DNA of 12,916 bases, taken from assembly GCA_947259865.1 (NCBI GenBank), contig CAMYNZ010000095.1, positions 1-12,916 on the forward strand. The letters are read 5' to 3'. The notes under the pieces are model-generated. The model was not told the DNA's origin. It did not search any database and was given only the letters and a program-made list of their open reading frames with translations. Made by a program: the position numbers and the translations under genes. Shown piece after piece: positions 5,972 to 12,878 of this stretch (position 1 is the first letter of the stretch; the number at the start of each line of letters is the position of its first letter). Source of the stretch: an uncultured Desulfobacterales bacterium (GTDB lineage: Bacteria > Desulfobacterota > Desulfobacteria > Desulfobacterales > G020354645).

Positions 5972-7060
5972 ATGAAGCTTAGCATACCCCAACATATTCT
6001 GTCCTTAAAACCATACGAACCCGGAAAACCTCTGGAGGAGGTTGAAAGGGAATACGGTATAAAGAATCCCATCAAGCTGGCCTCCAATGAAAATCCCCTG
6101 GGACCCTCTCCCCTGGCGCTAAAAGCGATACAATCCGCATTAGCGAGCCTCAATCGTTATCCGGACGGAAGTGGTCAGCTTCTGTTGGCAAAGCTATCGC
6201 AAAAGCTGAACGTTGCCGCTGAAAAAATAGTTCTTGGAAACGGCTCGGATGAAATTATGGCGATGCTGGCTCTGGCTCTTCTCCAACCGGGGGATCAGGC
6301 CGTTGTGCCAAAACCGTCTTTCCTTCTGTATGACAATGTTGTGAGAAGCGTGGGGGCTACCCCGGTATTTGTGCCATTAAATGATCTTTGCATAGATTTG
6401 AATGCCGTCCAAAAAAGCATAACCGACGATTGCCGCCTGATTTTTTTATGCAACCCCAACAATCCCACCGGAACGGTTTTTTCCAGAATGGAATTTGACA
6501 ACTTTTTGGCATCCATACCTCCAGAGATAGTCGTGGTTGTTGATGAAGCCTATATCGAGTTTGTTCGTGACCCAGACTGTGCTAATAGTTTAGAGCGCGT
6601 GGCGCCCGGCAGGGAAATCGTTACCCTGCGTACATTTTCAAAAGCCTATGGTCTGGCCGGATTGAGGATCGGTTATGGCGTTATGTCCCGGACTCTGGCC
6701 GAACTGTTAAACAGGATCAGATTACCGTTTAATCTGAACTCTCTGGCATTGACCGCTGCCGAGGCGGCTCTGGATGATGACGCCTTTCTGCAAGAAACAA
6801 TCAAACTGGTGCATGAGGGTCTGGATTTTATGTATGACTCTTTGGATAGGCTTGGAATTAAGTATTTCCCGACCCAATCCAATTTTTTCCTCATCGATTT
6901 GAAAAAGGACGCCCAGGCGGTTTTCCAGAGCATGCTCGCCGAAGGGGTGATTATTCGCTCCATGAAAGCCTACGGATTTCCAGAACACATACGGGTGAGT
7001 GTGGGGCTGAAAAGTGAAAATATCCGTCTAATCAAGACGCTTGAGAAGGTGCTGACTTAG
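5972..7060 (+). CDS. hisC: Histidinol-phosphate aminotransferase
   Basis: PLP-dependent class I/II aminotransferase, 362 aa, predicted to convert imidazole-acetol phosphate and glutamate to histidinol phosphate and 2-oxoglutarate. Visible motifs: ASNENPLGPSP (37-47), YPDGSG (63-68), GNGSDE (89-94), NPNNPTG (161-167), VVDEAYIEF (189-197) with the PLP-contacting Asp191, and TFSKAYGLAGLRIGY (221-235) with the Schiff-base Lys224. Length and motif order match HisC. No other his gene is in the window, so histidine synthesis is scattered, as is common. Some HisC relatives also use aromatic amino acids, which would be interesting beside an oxidoreductase that consumes 2-oxoacids; the sequence cannot decide this. 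The Shine-Dalgarno is weak (GAGAA about 9 bases upstream). Confidence 0.93.
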   Translation: MKLSIPQHILSLKPYEPGKPLEEVEREYGIKNPIKLASNENPLGPSPLALKAIQSALASLNRYPDGSGQLLLAKLSQKLNVAAEKIVLGNGSDEIMAMLALALLQPGDQAVVPKPSFLLYDNVVRSVGATPVFVPLNDLCIDLNAVQKSITDDCRLIFLCNPNNPTGTVFSRMEFDNFLASIPPEIVVVVDEAYIEFVRDPDCANSLERVAPGREIVTLRTFSKAYGLAGLRIGYGVMSRTLAELLNRIRLPFNLNSLALTAAEAALDDDAFLQETIKLVHEGLDFMYDSLDRLGIKYFPTQSNFFLIDLKKDAQAVFQSMLAEGVIIRSMKAYGFPEHIRVSVGLKSENIRLIKTLEKVLT

Positions 7061-7073
7061 ACCCAGGGGTTGT

Positions 7074-7202
7074 ATGAGCCTGAATACCCGCCCGCCTCAC
7101 CTGCCCCCGGCCATGAGCCCTTGGGCAGTGAGCTCAGGGTCGAACTGCTCGGGCCGAATGGAGCGGCTCTCGATAACGGGCAGGACGGCCAAGAAACAAT
7201 GA
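7074..7202 (+). CDS. Possible 42-residue leader ORF overlapping the cmk start
   Basis: An ATG at 7074 with AGGGG (7064-7068) 5 bases upstream opens a 42-codon frame that ends in TGA at 7200-7202. That stop overlaps the cmk ATG as ATGA, the classic arrangement for coupled translation. The predicted peptide is basic and rich in Ser, Pro and Arg and resembles nothing I recognise. The same DNA is clearly richer in G+C than its neighbours and can form hairpins (CTGCCC at 7101-7106 with GGGCAG at 7123-7128). It may therefore be only a structured spacer. No homology supports it as a protein. Confidence 0.25.
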   Translation: MSLNTRPPHLPPAMSPWAVSSGSNCSGRMERLSITGRTAKKQ

Positions 7203-7855
7203 AACGACTTGTGATCACCATAGACGGACCTGCCGGGGCAGGCAAATCAACCGTTAGCCGGGCCCTGGCCGACCGGTTGGGCTATACATACATCGATACG
7301 GGTGCGCTCTACAGAGGGGTTGCCTACGAGGCCAGGTCTCGTGGGATTGCTCACGATGATGACCAGGGGCTTGAAAAATTATGTGGCGGTCTGGATTTAA
7401 AATTTGTCCGCCAAACAAACGGCCTGCATCTTTTTTCCCGGGATGCGGATATAACCGAACTCATAAGGACATCTGATATCACCATGCTGGCCTCGGCTGT
7501 TTCAGCGAGACCGGTGGTTAGAAAATATCTTTTAAGTTTGCAAAGAGAACTCGGCCAAAAAAAGGGGGTCATATTCGAGGGCCGTGATATGGGTACGGTT
7601 GTATTTCCGGATGCGGATATAAAATTTTTTTTGGTGGCTTCCCGGAAAGTAAGGGCTAACAGGCGGTATCAGGAGCTGAAATCAGCAAACAGCCAGACCT
7701 TGCAAGAGGTTGAAAATGAAATGGCCAGGCGGGATAAAAATGACAGCAGCAGAAAACTGGCACCACTCAAACCCGCATCGGATGCCATCCATATTGATTC
7801 AAGCGAACTTTCCATTCCTGAAGTCGTGGAGTTGATGCTTTCATATATAAAATGA
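7199..7855 (+). CDS. cmk: Cytidylate kinase
   Basis: Phosphorylates CMP and dCMP with ATP, recycling cytidine nucleotides; 218 aa against 227 in E. coli. The P-loop is GPAGAGKS (10-17). The NMP-binding region includes YIDTGALYRG (31-40), EGRDMGTVVFPDAD (127-140) and the lid-type motif RRDKNDSSR (178-186). ATG 7199 is chosen because family members start a few residues before the IDGPxGAGK loop. An in-frame TTG at 7070 would add 43 residues (Pro/Gly-rich at first) with no family counterpart, so it is rejected. cmk directly before rpsA is the same order as in E. coli. The 138-base gap to hisC is unusually G+C-rich and holds a possible leader ORF. Confidence 0.93.
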   Translation: MKRLVITIDGPAGAGKSTVSRALADRLGYTYIDTGALYRGVAYEARSRGIAHDDDQGLEKLCGGLDLKFVRQTNGLHLFSRDADITELIRTSDITMLASAVSARPVVRKYLLSLQRELGQKKGVIFEGRDMGTVVFPDADIKFFLVASRKVRANRRYQELKSANSQTLQEVENEMARRDKNDSSRKLAPLKPASDAIHIDSSELSIPEVVELMLSYIK

Positions 7856-7900
7856 CGTCAACCCTAAATGGAAAGGTGTTATTTCTTTCTAGAGTGTACC

Positions 7901-7935
7901 GTTCAGGGTTCCCAGTTCAACCTTCAAGGTTATAA
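7901..7935 (+). repeat. Degenerate heptamer array, GTTCAAG type
   Basis: Five 7-base units in tandem vary around GTTCAAG. The first 11 bases, GTTCAGGGTTC (7901-7911), recur exactly at 10805-10815 and, inverted, at 8067-8077. Confidence 0.6.
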
Positions 7936-8056
7936 AGGCAAAAAGCCACAGTTCCTTGGTGCCTTTTTTCGGGCAACGACCACAATTACCCAACGGACGA
8001 AGCGGCTAGTGTCGCTGAATTTTAAATAAATCATTTTAAGTTGAGTGATTGGAATT

Positions 8057-8091
8057 CTTCAACCTTGAACCCTGAACCTTGAACTTTGAAC
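8057..8091 (-). repeat. Degenerate heptamer array, inverted orientation
   Basis: Five tandem 7-base units around CTTGAAC, the reverse complement of GTTCAAG. With the array at 7901-7935 it frames about 120 bases. GAACCCTGAAC (8067-8077) pairs perfectly with 7901-7911, and AACCTTG (8061-8067) with CAAGGTT (7925-7931). Confidence 0.6.
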
Positions 8092-8141
8092 CATTAATCA
8101 AATTGTTTAATATTAAAATTAATCATTGTATTTTCAAAATG

Positions 8142-8184
8142 AGTCTGATAGACAAGTCTAATTATGCTATCTCATTAGTGATAG
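8142..8184 (+). promoter_or_regulatory. Small, partly exclusive hairpins ahead of rpsA
   Basis: GTCT (8143-8146) can pair with AGAC (8150-8153), or TAGAC (8149-8153) can pair with GTCTA (8156-8160); both cannot form together. A further stem pairs CTATC (8167-8171) with GATAG (8180-8184), 15 bases before the rpsA Shine-Dalgarno. Autocontrol by S1 on its own leader is known in E. coli; here it is inference. Confidence 0.3.
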
Positions 8185-8218
8185 AGGGAAAAATAGGTTA
8201 AGGGGGGTACCATTTTTA

Positions 8219-10063
8219 ATGGAAGACATGGACAAAAAAGATGACATTGAACAACCCAAAACAGATGATAAGGTGGAGAGTAAAACCGAGGAACCATCCA
8301 ATGATGAAGACCTGAAAGCGGCGGAAGCTTTGCAACCTGAACAATCTCCTGTTGAGAGCCAACCGGCAGATACTCGCGCACCCAATGGCAGCATGGAAAA
8401 CCTCATGGACATGTATGAGGAAAGCTTCAAGCGTTTTGCTGAAGGCGAGGTGGTTACCGGCAGGATCATTTCAGTTGACAAGGATCACGTGCTCGTAGAT
8501 ATCGGCTACAAATCCGAGGGTCAGATACGGATTCAGGAATTTCTTGACGATTCGGGTCAGGTGAACGCCCAAATCGGTGATCGGGTCGAAGTCATGGTCG
8601 AATGGTGGGATGACGAAGAAGAACGCGTCGTCCTGTCCAAGGAAAAAGCTGCCAATATAAAGATCTGGGAAGATATCAAGCAATCTTACGACGAAGAAGG
8701 TACCATCGAAGGTGTTATAACCAACCGCGTCAAGGGCGGTTTTTCGGTTGATATCGGGGTCCAGGCTTTTTTACCTGGTTCACAGGCGGATTTACGTCCC
8801 ATCCGTAACCTGGATGATCTGGTCGGTAAAACTTTTGAATTCAAAATTCTGAAATATAATCGAAAACGCAGCAATATTGTCTTATCGCGGCGTGCCATTC
8901 TTGAACATGAACGTGAATCCAAAAGATCCGCAACCCTGGCCGCTATTCACGTTGATAAAGTTGTTGACGGTATCGTTAAAAATATCACCGAGTACGGCGT
9001 TTTTGTTGACCTGGGCGGTGTCGACGGACTGCTGCATATTACCGACATCTCATGGGGACGGGTAAAACACCCCTCAGAGTTATTTGCAATTGGTGATTCG
9101 ATATCCGTAAAAATCCTCAACTTCGATGCTGAAAAGGAAAGGGTATCCCTGGGCATGAAACAACTAACCCCGGATCCCTGGGAAAGTGCCATCGAAAAAT
9201 ATCCCTTGAGCTCACGCGTGATCGGCAAGGTGGTTAGCCTCACGGATTACGGTGCTTTTATCGAGCTGGAAGAGGGCATCGAAGGGTTGATCCATGTTTC
9301 AGAAATGAGCTGGACACGGAAAATTCGTCATCCCTCCAAAGTGGTGAACGCCGGCGACGAGGTTGAAGCGGTTGTCCTGGATATCAAACCTGAGAGCAGG
9401 CGCATTTCATTGGGCATGAAACAGGTTGTCCCCAATCCCTGGGATGTCATTAGCGAAAAATATCCGGTGGGCACAACCATTGAAGGTAAGATTAAGAATA
9501 TCACGGATTTTGGTCTTTTTATCGGTATTGACGAAGGCATCGATGGCCTCGTGCATATTTCAGATATTTCCTGGACCAAAAGGATTAAGCATCCTTCCGA
9601 GCTGTTCAAAAAAGCTGATGTCGTGCAGGCCATCGTGCTGGATATTGATAAGGAAAATGAGCGGTTTTCTCTCGGGATCAAGCAGCTGCAGGAAGATCCC
9701 TGGCAGTCGGTGGCCCAACGTTACGAGGTCGGCAAAGAGATTACCGGTACGATTACCAATCTTACTGATTTCGGTGTGTTTGTGGAGCTGGAAGAAGGTA
9801 TCGAAGGGCTCATACACGTATCGGAAATCAGCAAAGAAAAAATTAAGACGCCAGTGGGTAAATTCAATGTGGGAGATGTCATTACCGCTAAAGTAATGAA
9901 TATCAACAGTGAAGAAAGGCGCATCGGATTATCGATCAAACGGCTTGAAATTGAAGATGAACAAAACCTGTTGAGTGAATACGTAAACACCATGAAACCC
10001 GCCACGACCTCCTTCGGAGAAATTTTGCGCGAGAATCTACAGGAAAAATTAAATGATGATTAG
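8219..10063 (+). CDS. rpsA: Ribosomal protein S1
   Basis: Binds mRNA on the 30S subunit and helps initiate translation. The protein has 614 aa and six S1 (OB-fold) repeats at about 76-143, 161-226, 247-315, 334-402, 419-489 and 506-575. Repeats 3-6 are very alike, each with the core ITxYGVFVxL or close variants and an EGIEGLIHVSE-type segment. As in other S1 proteins, repeats 1 and 2 are the most divergent, fitting their ribosome-docking role. The extra length over E. coli (557 aa) lies mostly in an acidic, low-complexity N-terminal tail (1-58), with a short tail after repeat 6. The start has AAGGGGGG 11 bases upstream; a second ATG at 8228 would be too far from it. cmk is upstream, as in E. 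coli. Confidence 0.96.
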   Translation: MEDMDKKDDIEQPKTDDKVESKTEEPSNDEDLKAAEALQPEQSPVESQPADTRAPNGSMENLMDMYEESFKRFAEGEVVTGRIISVDKDHVLVDIGYKSEGQIRIQEFLDDSGQVNAQIGDRVEVMVEWWDDEEERVVLSKEKAANIKIWEDIKQSYDEEGTIEGVITNRVKGGFSVDIGVQAFLPGSQADLRPIRNLDDLVGKTFEFKILKYNRKRSNIVLSRRAILEHERESKRSATLAAIHVDKVVDGIVKNITEYGVFVDLGGVDGLLHITDISWGRVKHPSELFAIGDSISVKILNFDAEKERVSLGMKQLTPDPWESAIEKYPLSSRVIGKVVSLTDYGAFIELEEGIEGLIHVSEMSWTRKIRHPSKVVNAGDEVEAVVLDIKPESRRISLGMKQVVPNPWDVISEKYPVGTTIEGKIKNITDFGLFIGIDEGIDGLVHISDISWTKRIKHPSELFKKADVVQAIVLDIDKENERFSLGIKQLQEDPWQSVAQRYEVGKEITGTITNLTDFGVFVELEEGIEGLIHVSEISKEKIKTPVGKFNVGDVITAKVMNINSEERRIGLSIKRLEIEDEQNLLSEYVNTMKPATTSFGEILRENLQEKLNDD

Positions 10064-10074
10064 CCAATTCGGGT

Positions 10075-10107
10075 CGGCAGCCCAGTGTGCGCAGCATCCG
10101 GCTGCCG
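10075..10107. terminator. Hairpin between convergent rpsA and yciO
   Basis: CGGCAGCC (10075-10082) pairs perfectly with GGCTGCCG (10100-10107) around a 17-base loop. It starts 12 bases after the rpsA stop and about 50 bases beyond the yciO stop. No T-run follows on either strand, so it is not a textbook Rho-independent terminator, but the position between convergent genes suits a shared transcript end. Confidence 0.4.
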
Positions 10108-10158
10108 CCCCCCTGTTACCGCCAGTTCTCCCCCGGAATGACTCCTGGAACACCTGAT

Positions 10159-10767
10159 TTATTTAAATATACTCACATCTCCTACTCCTTCCCGTAAAAT
10201 GTCAGGTATATCATTTATCAGGGAAATCACACTGGAGGGGTTACCGGGGACCGGGCCGCCATCGATGACGACGTCTATTCTGGATTTGAAATAGTCATGG
10301 ATAAGGGAAGGGTCATCAAATATGACGCCCTGGGGTGTAATGGCACTGGTGCTGATGATCGGATTGCCCAAACCTTCGACCAGAGCGATACAGATTTTGT
10401 TTGCAGGAACACGGATTCCGGCCGTCTTGCGCTTGGTGAGCATAATTTTTGGAACCAGCCTGGAACCTTCCAGGATGAAGGTATAGGGACCCGGTAATAG
10501 CCTTCTCATGGTTTTGTAGGCGTAATTTGAGACTTTGGCATAGTGGCTGATATTTTTTAGGTTCGAACAAATAAAGCTAAAGGGCTTGGTTTTACGACGT
10601 TGTTTTAGAAAGTAAATTTTCTCAATCGCCTTTTTGTTCATGATGTCGCAACCTATTCCATAGTACGTATCGGTTGGATAGGCAACGATCCCGTCCCTTT
10701 TGAGGACCTCGACCACCCCTCGGACAATTCGTTCTTGAGGATTATTTGGATTAATATTTACGAGCAT
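10159..10767 (-). CDS. yciO: Sua5/YciO/YrdC/YwlC family protein, YciO-like
   Basis: A 202-aa protein of the family that includes the threonylcarbamoyl-AMP synthase TsaC, which acts in t6A tRNA modification. Motifs: YPTDTYYGIGC (30-40), LKQRRKTKPFSF (54-65) carrying the K-x-R nucleotide-binding pattern (Lys55, Arg57), PGPYTFIL (92-99), KRKTAGIRVP (112-121), STSA (139-142) and REGVGDV (192-198). The opening INPNNPQERI, the KRKTxGxRVP block and the length match E. coli YciO better than TsaC. YciO-type proteins are reported to be poor replacements for TsaC, so the true role is uncertain. It is convergent with rpsA and divergent from guaB. The ATG has no clear Shine-Dalgarno. A possible promoter lies at 10898-10926. 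Confidence 0.88.
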   Translation of the reverse strand: MLVNINPNNPQERIVRGVVEVLKRDGIVAYPTDTYYGIGCDIMNKKAIEKIYFLKQRRKTKPFSFICSNLKNISHYAKVSNYAYKTMRRLLPGPYTFILEGSRLVPKIMLTKRKTAGIRVPANKICIALVEGLGNPIISTSAITPQGVIFDDPSLIHDYFKSRIDVVIDGGPVPGNPSSVISLINDIPDILREGVGDVSIFK

Positions 10768-10790
10768 GTTACCGGAAACCGGGTTAGACG

Positions 10791-10818
10791 GTTCAAGATT
10801 AAAGGTTCAGGGTTCAAA
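10791..10818 (+). repeat. Degenerate heptamer array, GTTCAAG type
   Basis: Four tandem 7-base units around GTTCAAG, starting 23 bases before the yciO start codon. It shares GTTCAGGGTTC (10805-10815) with 7901-7911. In both places the text GGTTATAA also follows soon after (10834 and 7928). Confidence 0.55.
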
Positions 10819-10897
10819 AACTCCCATCTTTCAGGTTATAATGAGTCATATAAAATCCAGCAAAGCCGTAATTTTTTGCGCGTCAAAAATGTCGCAT

Positions 10898-10926
10898 TTT
10901 TATTACGGACGGACACAATTTGTCAA
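10898..10926 (-). promoter_or_regulatory. Possible yciO promoter
   Basis: On the minus strand a perfect -35 TTGACA is at 10921-10926. The best -10 candidates, TAATAA at 15 bases or TAAAAA at 18, are off the ideal spacing or sequence. The candidate -10 overlaps the inverted repeat at 10885-10901. Confidence 0.3.
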
Positions 10927-11143
10927 GCCAGCCGGAACACTATTTTACCAAAAACCGGTATGTGATAAAAACTTGTCAACCATTTCAGTGCACCCAATGG
11001 ACCCCGGTTATTAAACCCGGCCGGCCACGGAACTTGAAATCCAACATTTTGTTTGCAGATTTCAGATGAATATTTAGGATTGCTAAAGACGAATCCTTTT
11101 GTTATTCGGTTCGCTTAATAGCTTGCATGAAAATTGATGAGCC

Positions 11144-11157
11144 CTTTGCTAGCAAAG
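11144..11157. promoter_or_regulatory. Perfect 14-bp palindrome upstream of guaB
   Basis: CTTTGCTAGCAAAG reads the same on both strands and ends 64 bases before the guaB ATG. An A-run follows, so it is not a terminator for guaB-direction transcription. It could be an operator; it does not match the E. coli PurR box. Confidence 0.35.
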
Positions 11158-11210
11158 AAAAAAAAGGGTACATCCAGCATCATATGCTAAATAACGTATT
11201 TAAATCTTGC

Positions 11211-11215
11211 GGAGG
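11211..11215 (+). promoter_or_regulatory. Shine-Dalgarno that fixes the guaB start
   Basis: GGAGG stands 6 bases before ATG 11222. An in-frame TTG at 11207 lies before it and would add 5 residues by translating the ribosome binding site itself, so that start is rejected. Confidence 0.85.
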
Positions 11216-11221
11216 AAACTA

Positions 11222-12685
11222 ATGCCAAATTTACAACCGGAGGAAGGTTACTCGTTTGACGATGTATTACTTATTCCCAGCTACTCCGATGTGCTGCCCA
11301 AAGATGTTAATGTTGGCAGTCAACTGACTAAAAATCTTGCATTAAACATCCCGTTTGCAAGTGCTGCCATGGATACCGTAACCGAGGCGGAGACCTCCAT
11401 AAGTATGGCCCGTGAGGGAGGGATCGGTTTTATACACCGCAATATGAGTATCAAGAGTCAGGCTTTGGAAGTGGACAAAGTCAAAAAGTCTGAAAGTGGC
11501 ATGATTGTTGATCCGGTTACCATACATCCGGAACAGAAAGTCTGGGAGGTGTTGGAGTTAATGCAGAAGTACCGCATATCCGGAGTTCCGGTAATAAAAG
11601 CAGATCAATTGGTGGGTATCGTAACCAACAGAGATTTAAGGTTTGAAACCGAACTTGAGAAACCGGTTTCCGAAGTCATGACCAAGGATAACTTGATAAC
11701 GGTATCGGAAGGCATCACTTTAGAAGATTCAAAAAAGCTTTTACACGCGCATCGCATCGAGAAACTTCTGGTTGTCGACAAGCAGGGTCGGCTAAAAGGC
11801 ATGATTACGATAAAGGATATCGAGAAGGTCAGAAAATATCCCAATGCCTGCAAAGATAGCATCGGTCGACTCCGGGTCGGGGCTGCTGTCGGTGTAGGTC
11901 CTGATATGGAAGAGCGCGCCGAAATGCTTTTAAAAGCAGGTGCGGATGTTATTTTGATCGACACCTCTCACGGACATTCCAAAAATGTTATCGATGCTGT
12001 CGAAAAGTTGAAAGGCTCCTTCAAGGATATTGAACTGGTGGCCGGTAATGTCGGCCACGAAAAAGGGGCCGAGGACCTGATCAAGGCCGGGGTTGATGCG
12101 GTGAAGATAGGAATCGGCCCCGGGTCCATCTGTACCACCCGAATAATCGCAGGCATTGGTGTACCGCAGATCACGGCCATCATGAACTGCAAACCGATCT
12201 CGAATAAAACCGGCGTGCCGTTGATTGCTGATGGCGGGGCCAAGTTTTCCGGAGATATTACCAAAGCCATTGGTGCCGGTGCCCATTCAGTCATGATCGG
12301 GAGTCTGTTTGCCGGCACCGAGGAAAGTCCGGGAGAGGTCATCTTTTATCAAGGGCGCAGTTATAAAGTTTACCGGGGTATGGGTTCAATTGAAGCAATG
12401 CAAAAAGGAAGCAAGGATCGCTACTATCAGAGCGAACAGACTGAGGATGACAAGCTGGTTCCGGAAGGCATTGTTGGACGCGTACCCTACCGTGGCTCAC
12501 TGTCGGCCAACCTTCTGCAGCTTGTGGGTGGCTTAAAGGCCGGAATGGGCTATGTCGGCTGCAGGTCCATTGAGGAGTTAAGAGAGAAAGCTCGATTTTT
12601 AAAGATCAGTGCCGCCGGTATGCGTGAAAGTCATGTGCATGACGTGATAATTACCAAGGAAGCGCCGAACTATCGCCTCGACTAG
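11222..12685 (+). CDS. guaB: Inosine-5'-monophosphate dehydrogenase
   Basis: Oxidises IMP to XMP with NAD+, the committed step to guanine nucleotides; 487 aa, the normal bacterial length. The catalytic barrel is split by two CBS domains at about 93-143 and 150-205, which sense nucleotides in this family. GPGSICTTR (299-307) holds the catalytic Cys304. LIADGG (334-339), the MIGSLFAGT loop (358-366) and YRGMGS (384-389) are IMP-binding elements, and the flap region includes the segment before VPYRG (421-425). All key residues are present. It has no operon partner in the window: the next DNA is a palindromic element that begins at its stop codon, so guaA, often adjacent elsewhere, would have to lie beyond position 12916 or elsewhere. 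Confidence 0.97.
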   Translation: MPNLQPEEGYSFDDVLLIPSYSDVLPKDVNVGSQLTKNLALNIPFASAAMDTVTEAETSISMAREGGIGFIHRNMSIKSQALEVDKVKKSESGMIVDPVTIHPEQKVWEVLELMQKYRISGVPVIKADQLVGIVTNRDLRFETELEKPVSEVMTKDNLITVSEGITLEDSKKLLHAHRIEKLLVVDKQGRLKGMITIKDIEKVRKYPNACKDSIGRLRVGAAVGVGPDMEERAEMLLKAGADVILIDTSHGHSKNVIDAVEKLKGSFKDIELVAGNVGHEKGAEDLIKAGVDAVKIGIGPGSICTTRIIAGIGVPQITAIMNCKPISNKTGVPLIADGGAKFSGDITKAIGAGAHSVMIGSLFAGTEESPGEVIFYQGRSYKVYRGMGSIEAMQKGSKDRYYQSEQTEDDKLVPEGIVGRVPYRGSLSANLLQLVGGLKAGMGYVGCRSIEELREKARFLKISAAGMRESHVHDVIITKEAPNYRLD

Positions 12686-12878
12686 AAGTGGTTTGACAAC
12701 CCCATCTTGTGTCCGAAGGCTGCGTTGCGATACAGTTTATAATGCTCACGTACTCCGTGTACGCTCCGCTTTTAAACCGTATCGACGCCTTGATGCATAC
12801 ATTAATCTGTTTAGATTAGACATGTAATCCCGCTTCAGCGGGGCCCTCGAACACAATCTAAGGCTTTGAAACCACTTC
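12685..12878. mobile_element. 194-bp nested palindromic (MITE-like) element behind guaB
   Basis: The outer ends at 12685-12716 and 12847-12878 are 32-base inverted repeats, identical over the outer 10 (GAAGTGGTTT) and alike near the inner end (TTGTGT, CGA), with a divergent middle. Inside is a second long inverted repeat: 12716-12753 against 12759-12791, for example CGATACAGTTTA (12728-12739) with TAAACCGTATCG (12773-12784), 11 of 12 pairing, around a small CGTAC/GTACG tip. Two more hairpins follow (12803-12818 and 12829-12842). There is no room for a protein. It could be a transposase-dependent miniature element or a REP-like sequence, and may also end guaB transcription. Confidence 0.6.
12829..12842. 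terminator. CCCGC-TTCA-GCGGG hairpin inside the element
   Basis: A perfect 5-bp G+C stem with a 4-base loop, about 145 bases after the guaB stop. A second stem, TAATCT with AGATTA (12803-12818), precedes it. No T-run follows, so terminator function is only possible. Bases 12879-12916 hold nothing I can identify. Confidence 0.3.

Larger units (their letters stand above)
7856..8218. other. 363-base cmk-rpsA intergenic region
   Basis: No gene is seen. The left part carries a degenerate heptamer array (7901-7935) and its inverted partner lies at 8057-8091. The right part is A+T-rich with small palindromes, among them TTTAATATTAAA at 8106-8117, and ends in the rpsA Shine-Dalgarno AAGGGGGG (8200-8207). 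A weak promoter is possible: TTGAAC (8086-8091), 17 bases, then AATATT (8109-8114). The long leader suggests rpsA has its own transcription or control. Confidence 0.5.
10819..11221. other. Divergent yciO-guaB intergenic region
   Basis: No gene is supported. An 82-codon plus-strand frame here is largely translated repeat and spacer. Contents: a perfect 7-bp inverted repeat with a TCG centre (AAAAATG at 10885-10891, CATTTTT at 10895-10901), a possible leftward promoter, two TTGTCAA motifs (10920-10926 and 10973-10979), a 14-bp palindrome (11144-11157) and the guaB Shine-Dalgarno. A convincing guaB promoter was not found. Confidence 0.5.

Noticed and set aside
7070..7198. N-terminal extension of cmk from TTG 7070
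   Set aside because: The added 43 residues have no counterpart in cytidylate kinases, and ATG 7199 gives the normal N-terminus a few residues before the P-loop.
7901..8091. Heptamer arrays as a CRISPR array
   Set aside because: Units are 7 bases, tandem and degenerate, without unique spacers; no cas gene is present.
10766..11014. 82-codon plus-strand ORF upstream of guaB
   Set aside because: It runs through the heptamer array and A+T-rich spacer, overlaps the yciO start region, has no ribosome binding site and no recognisable protein features.
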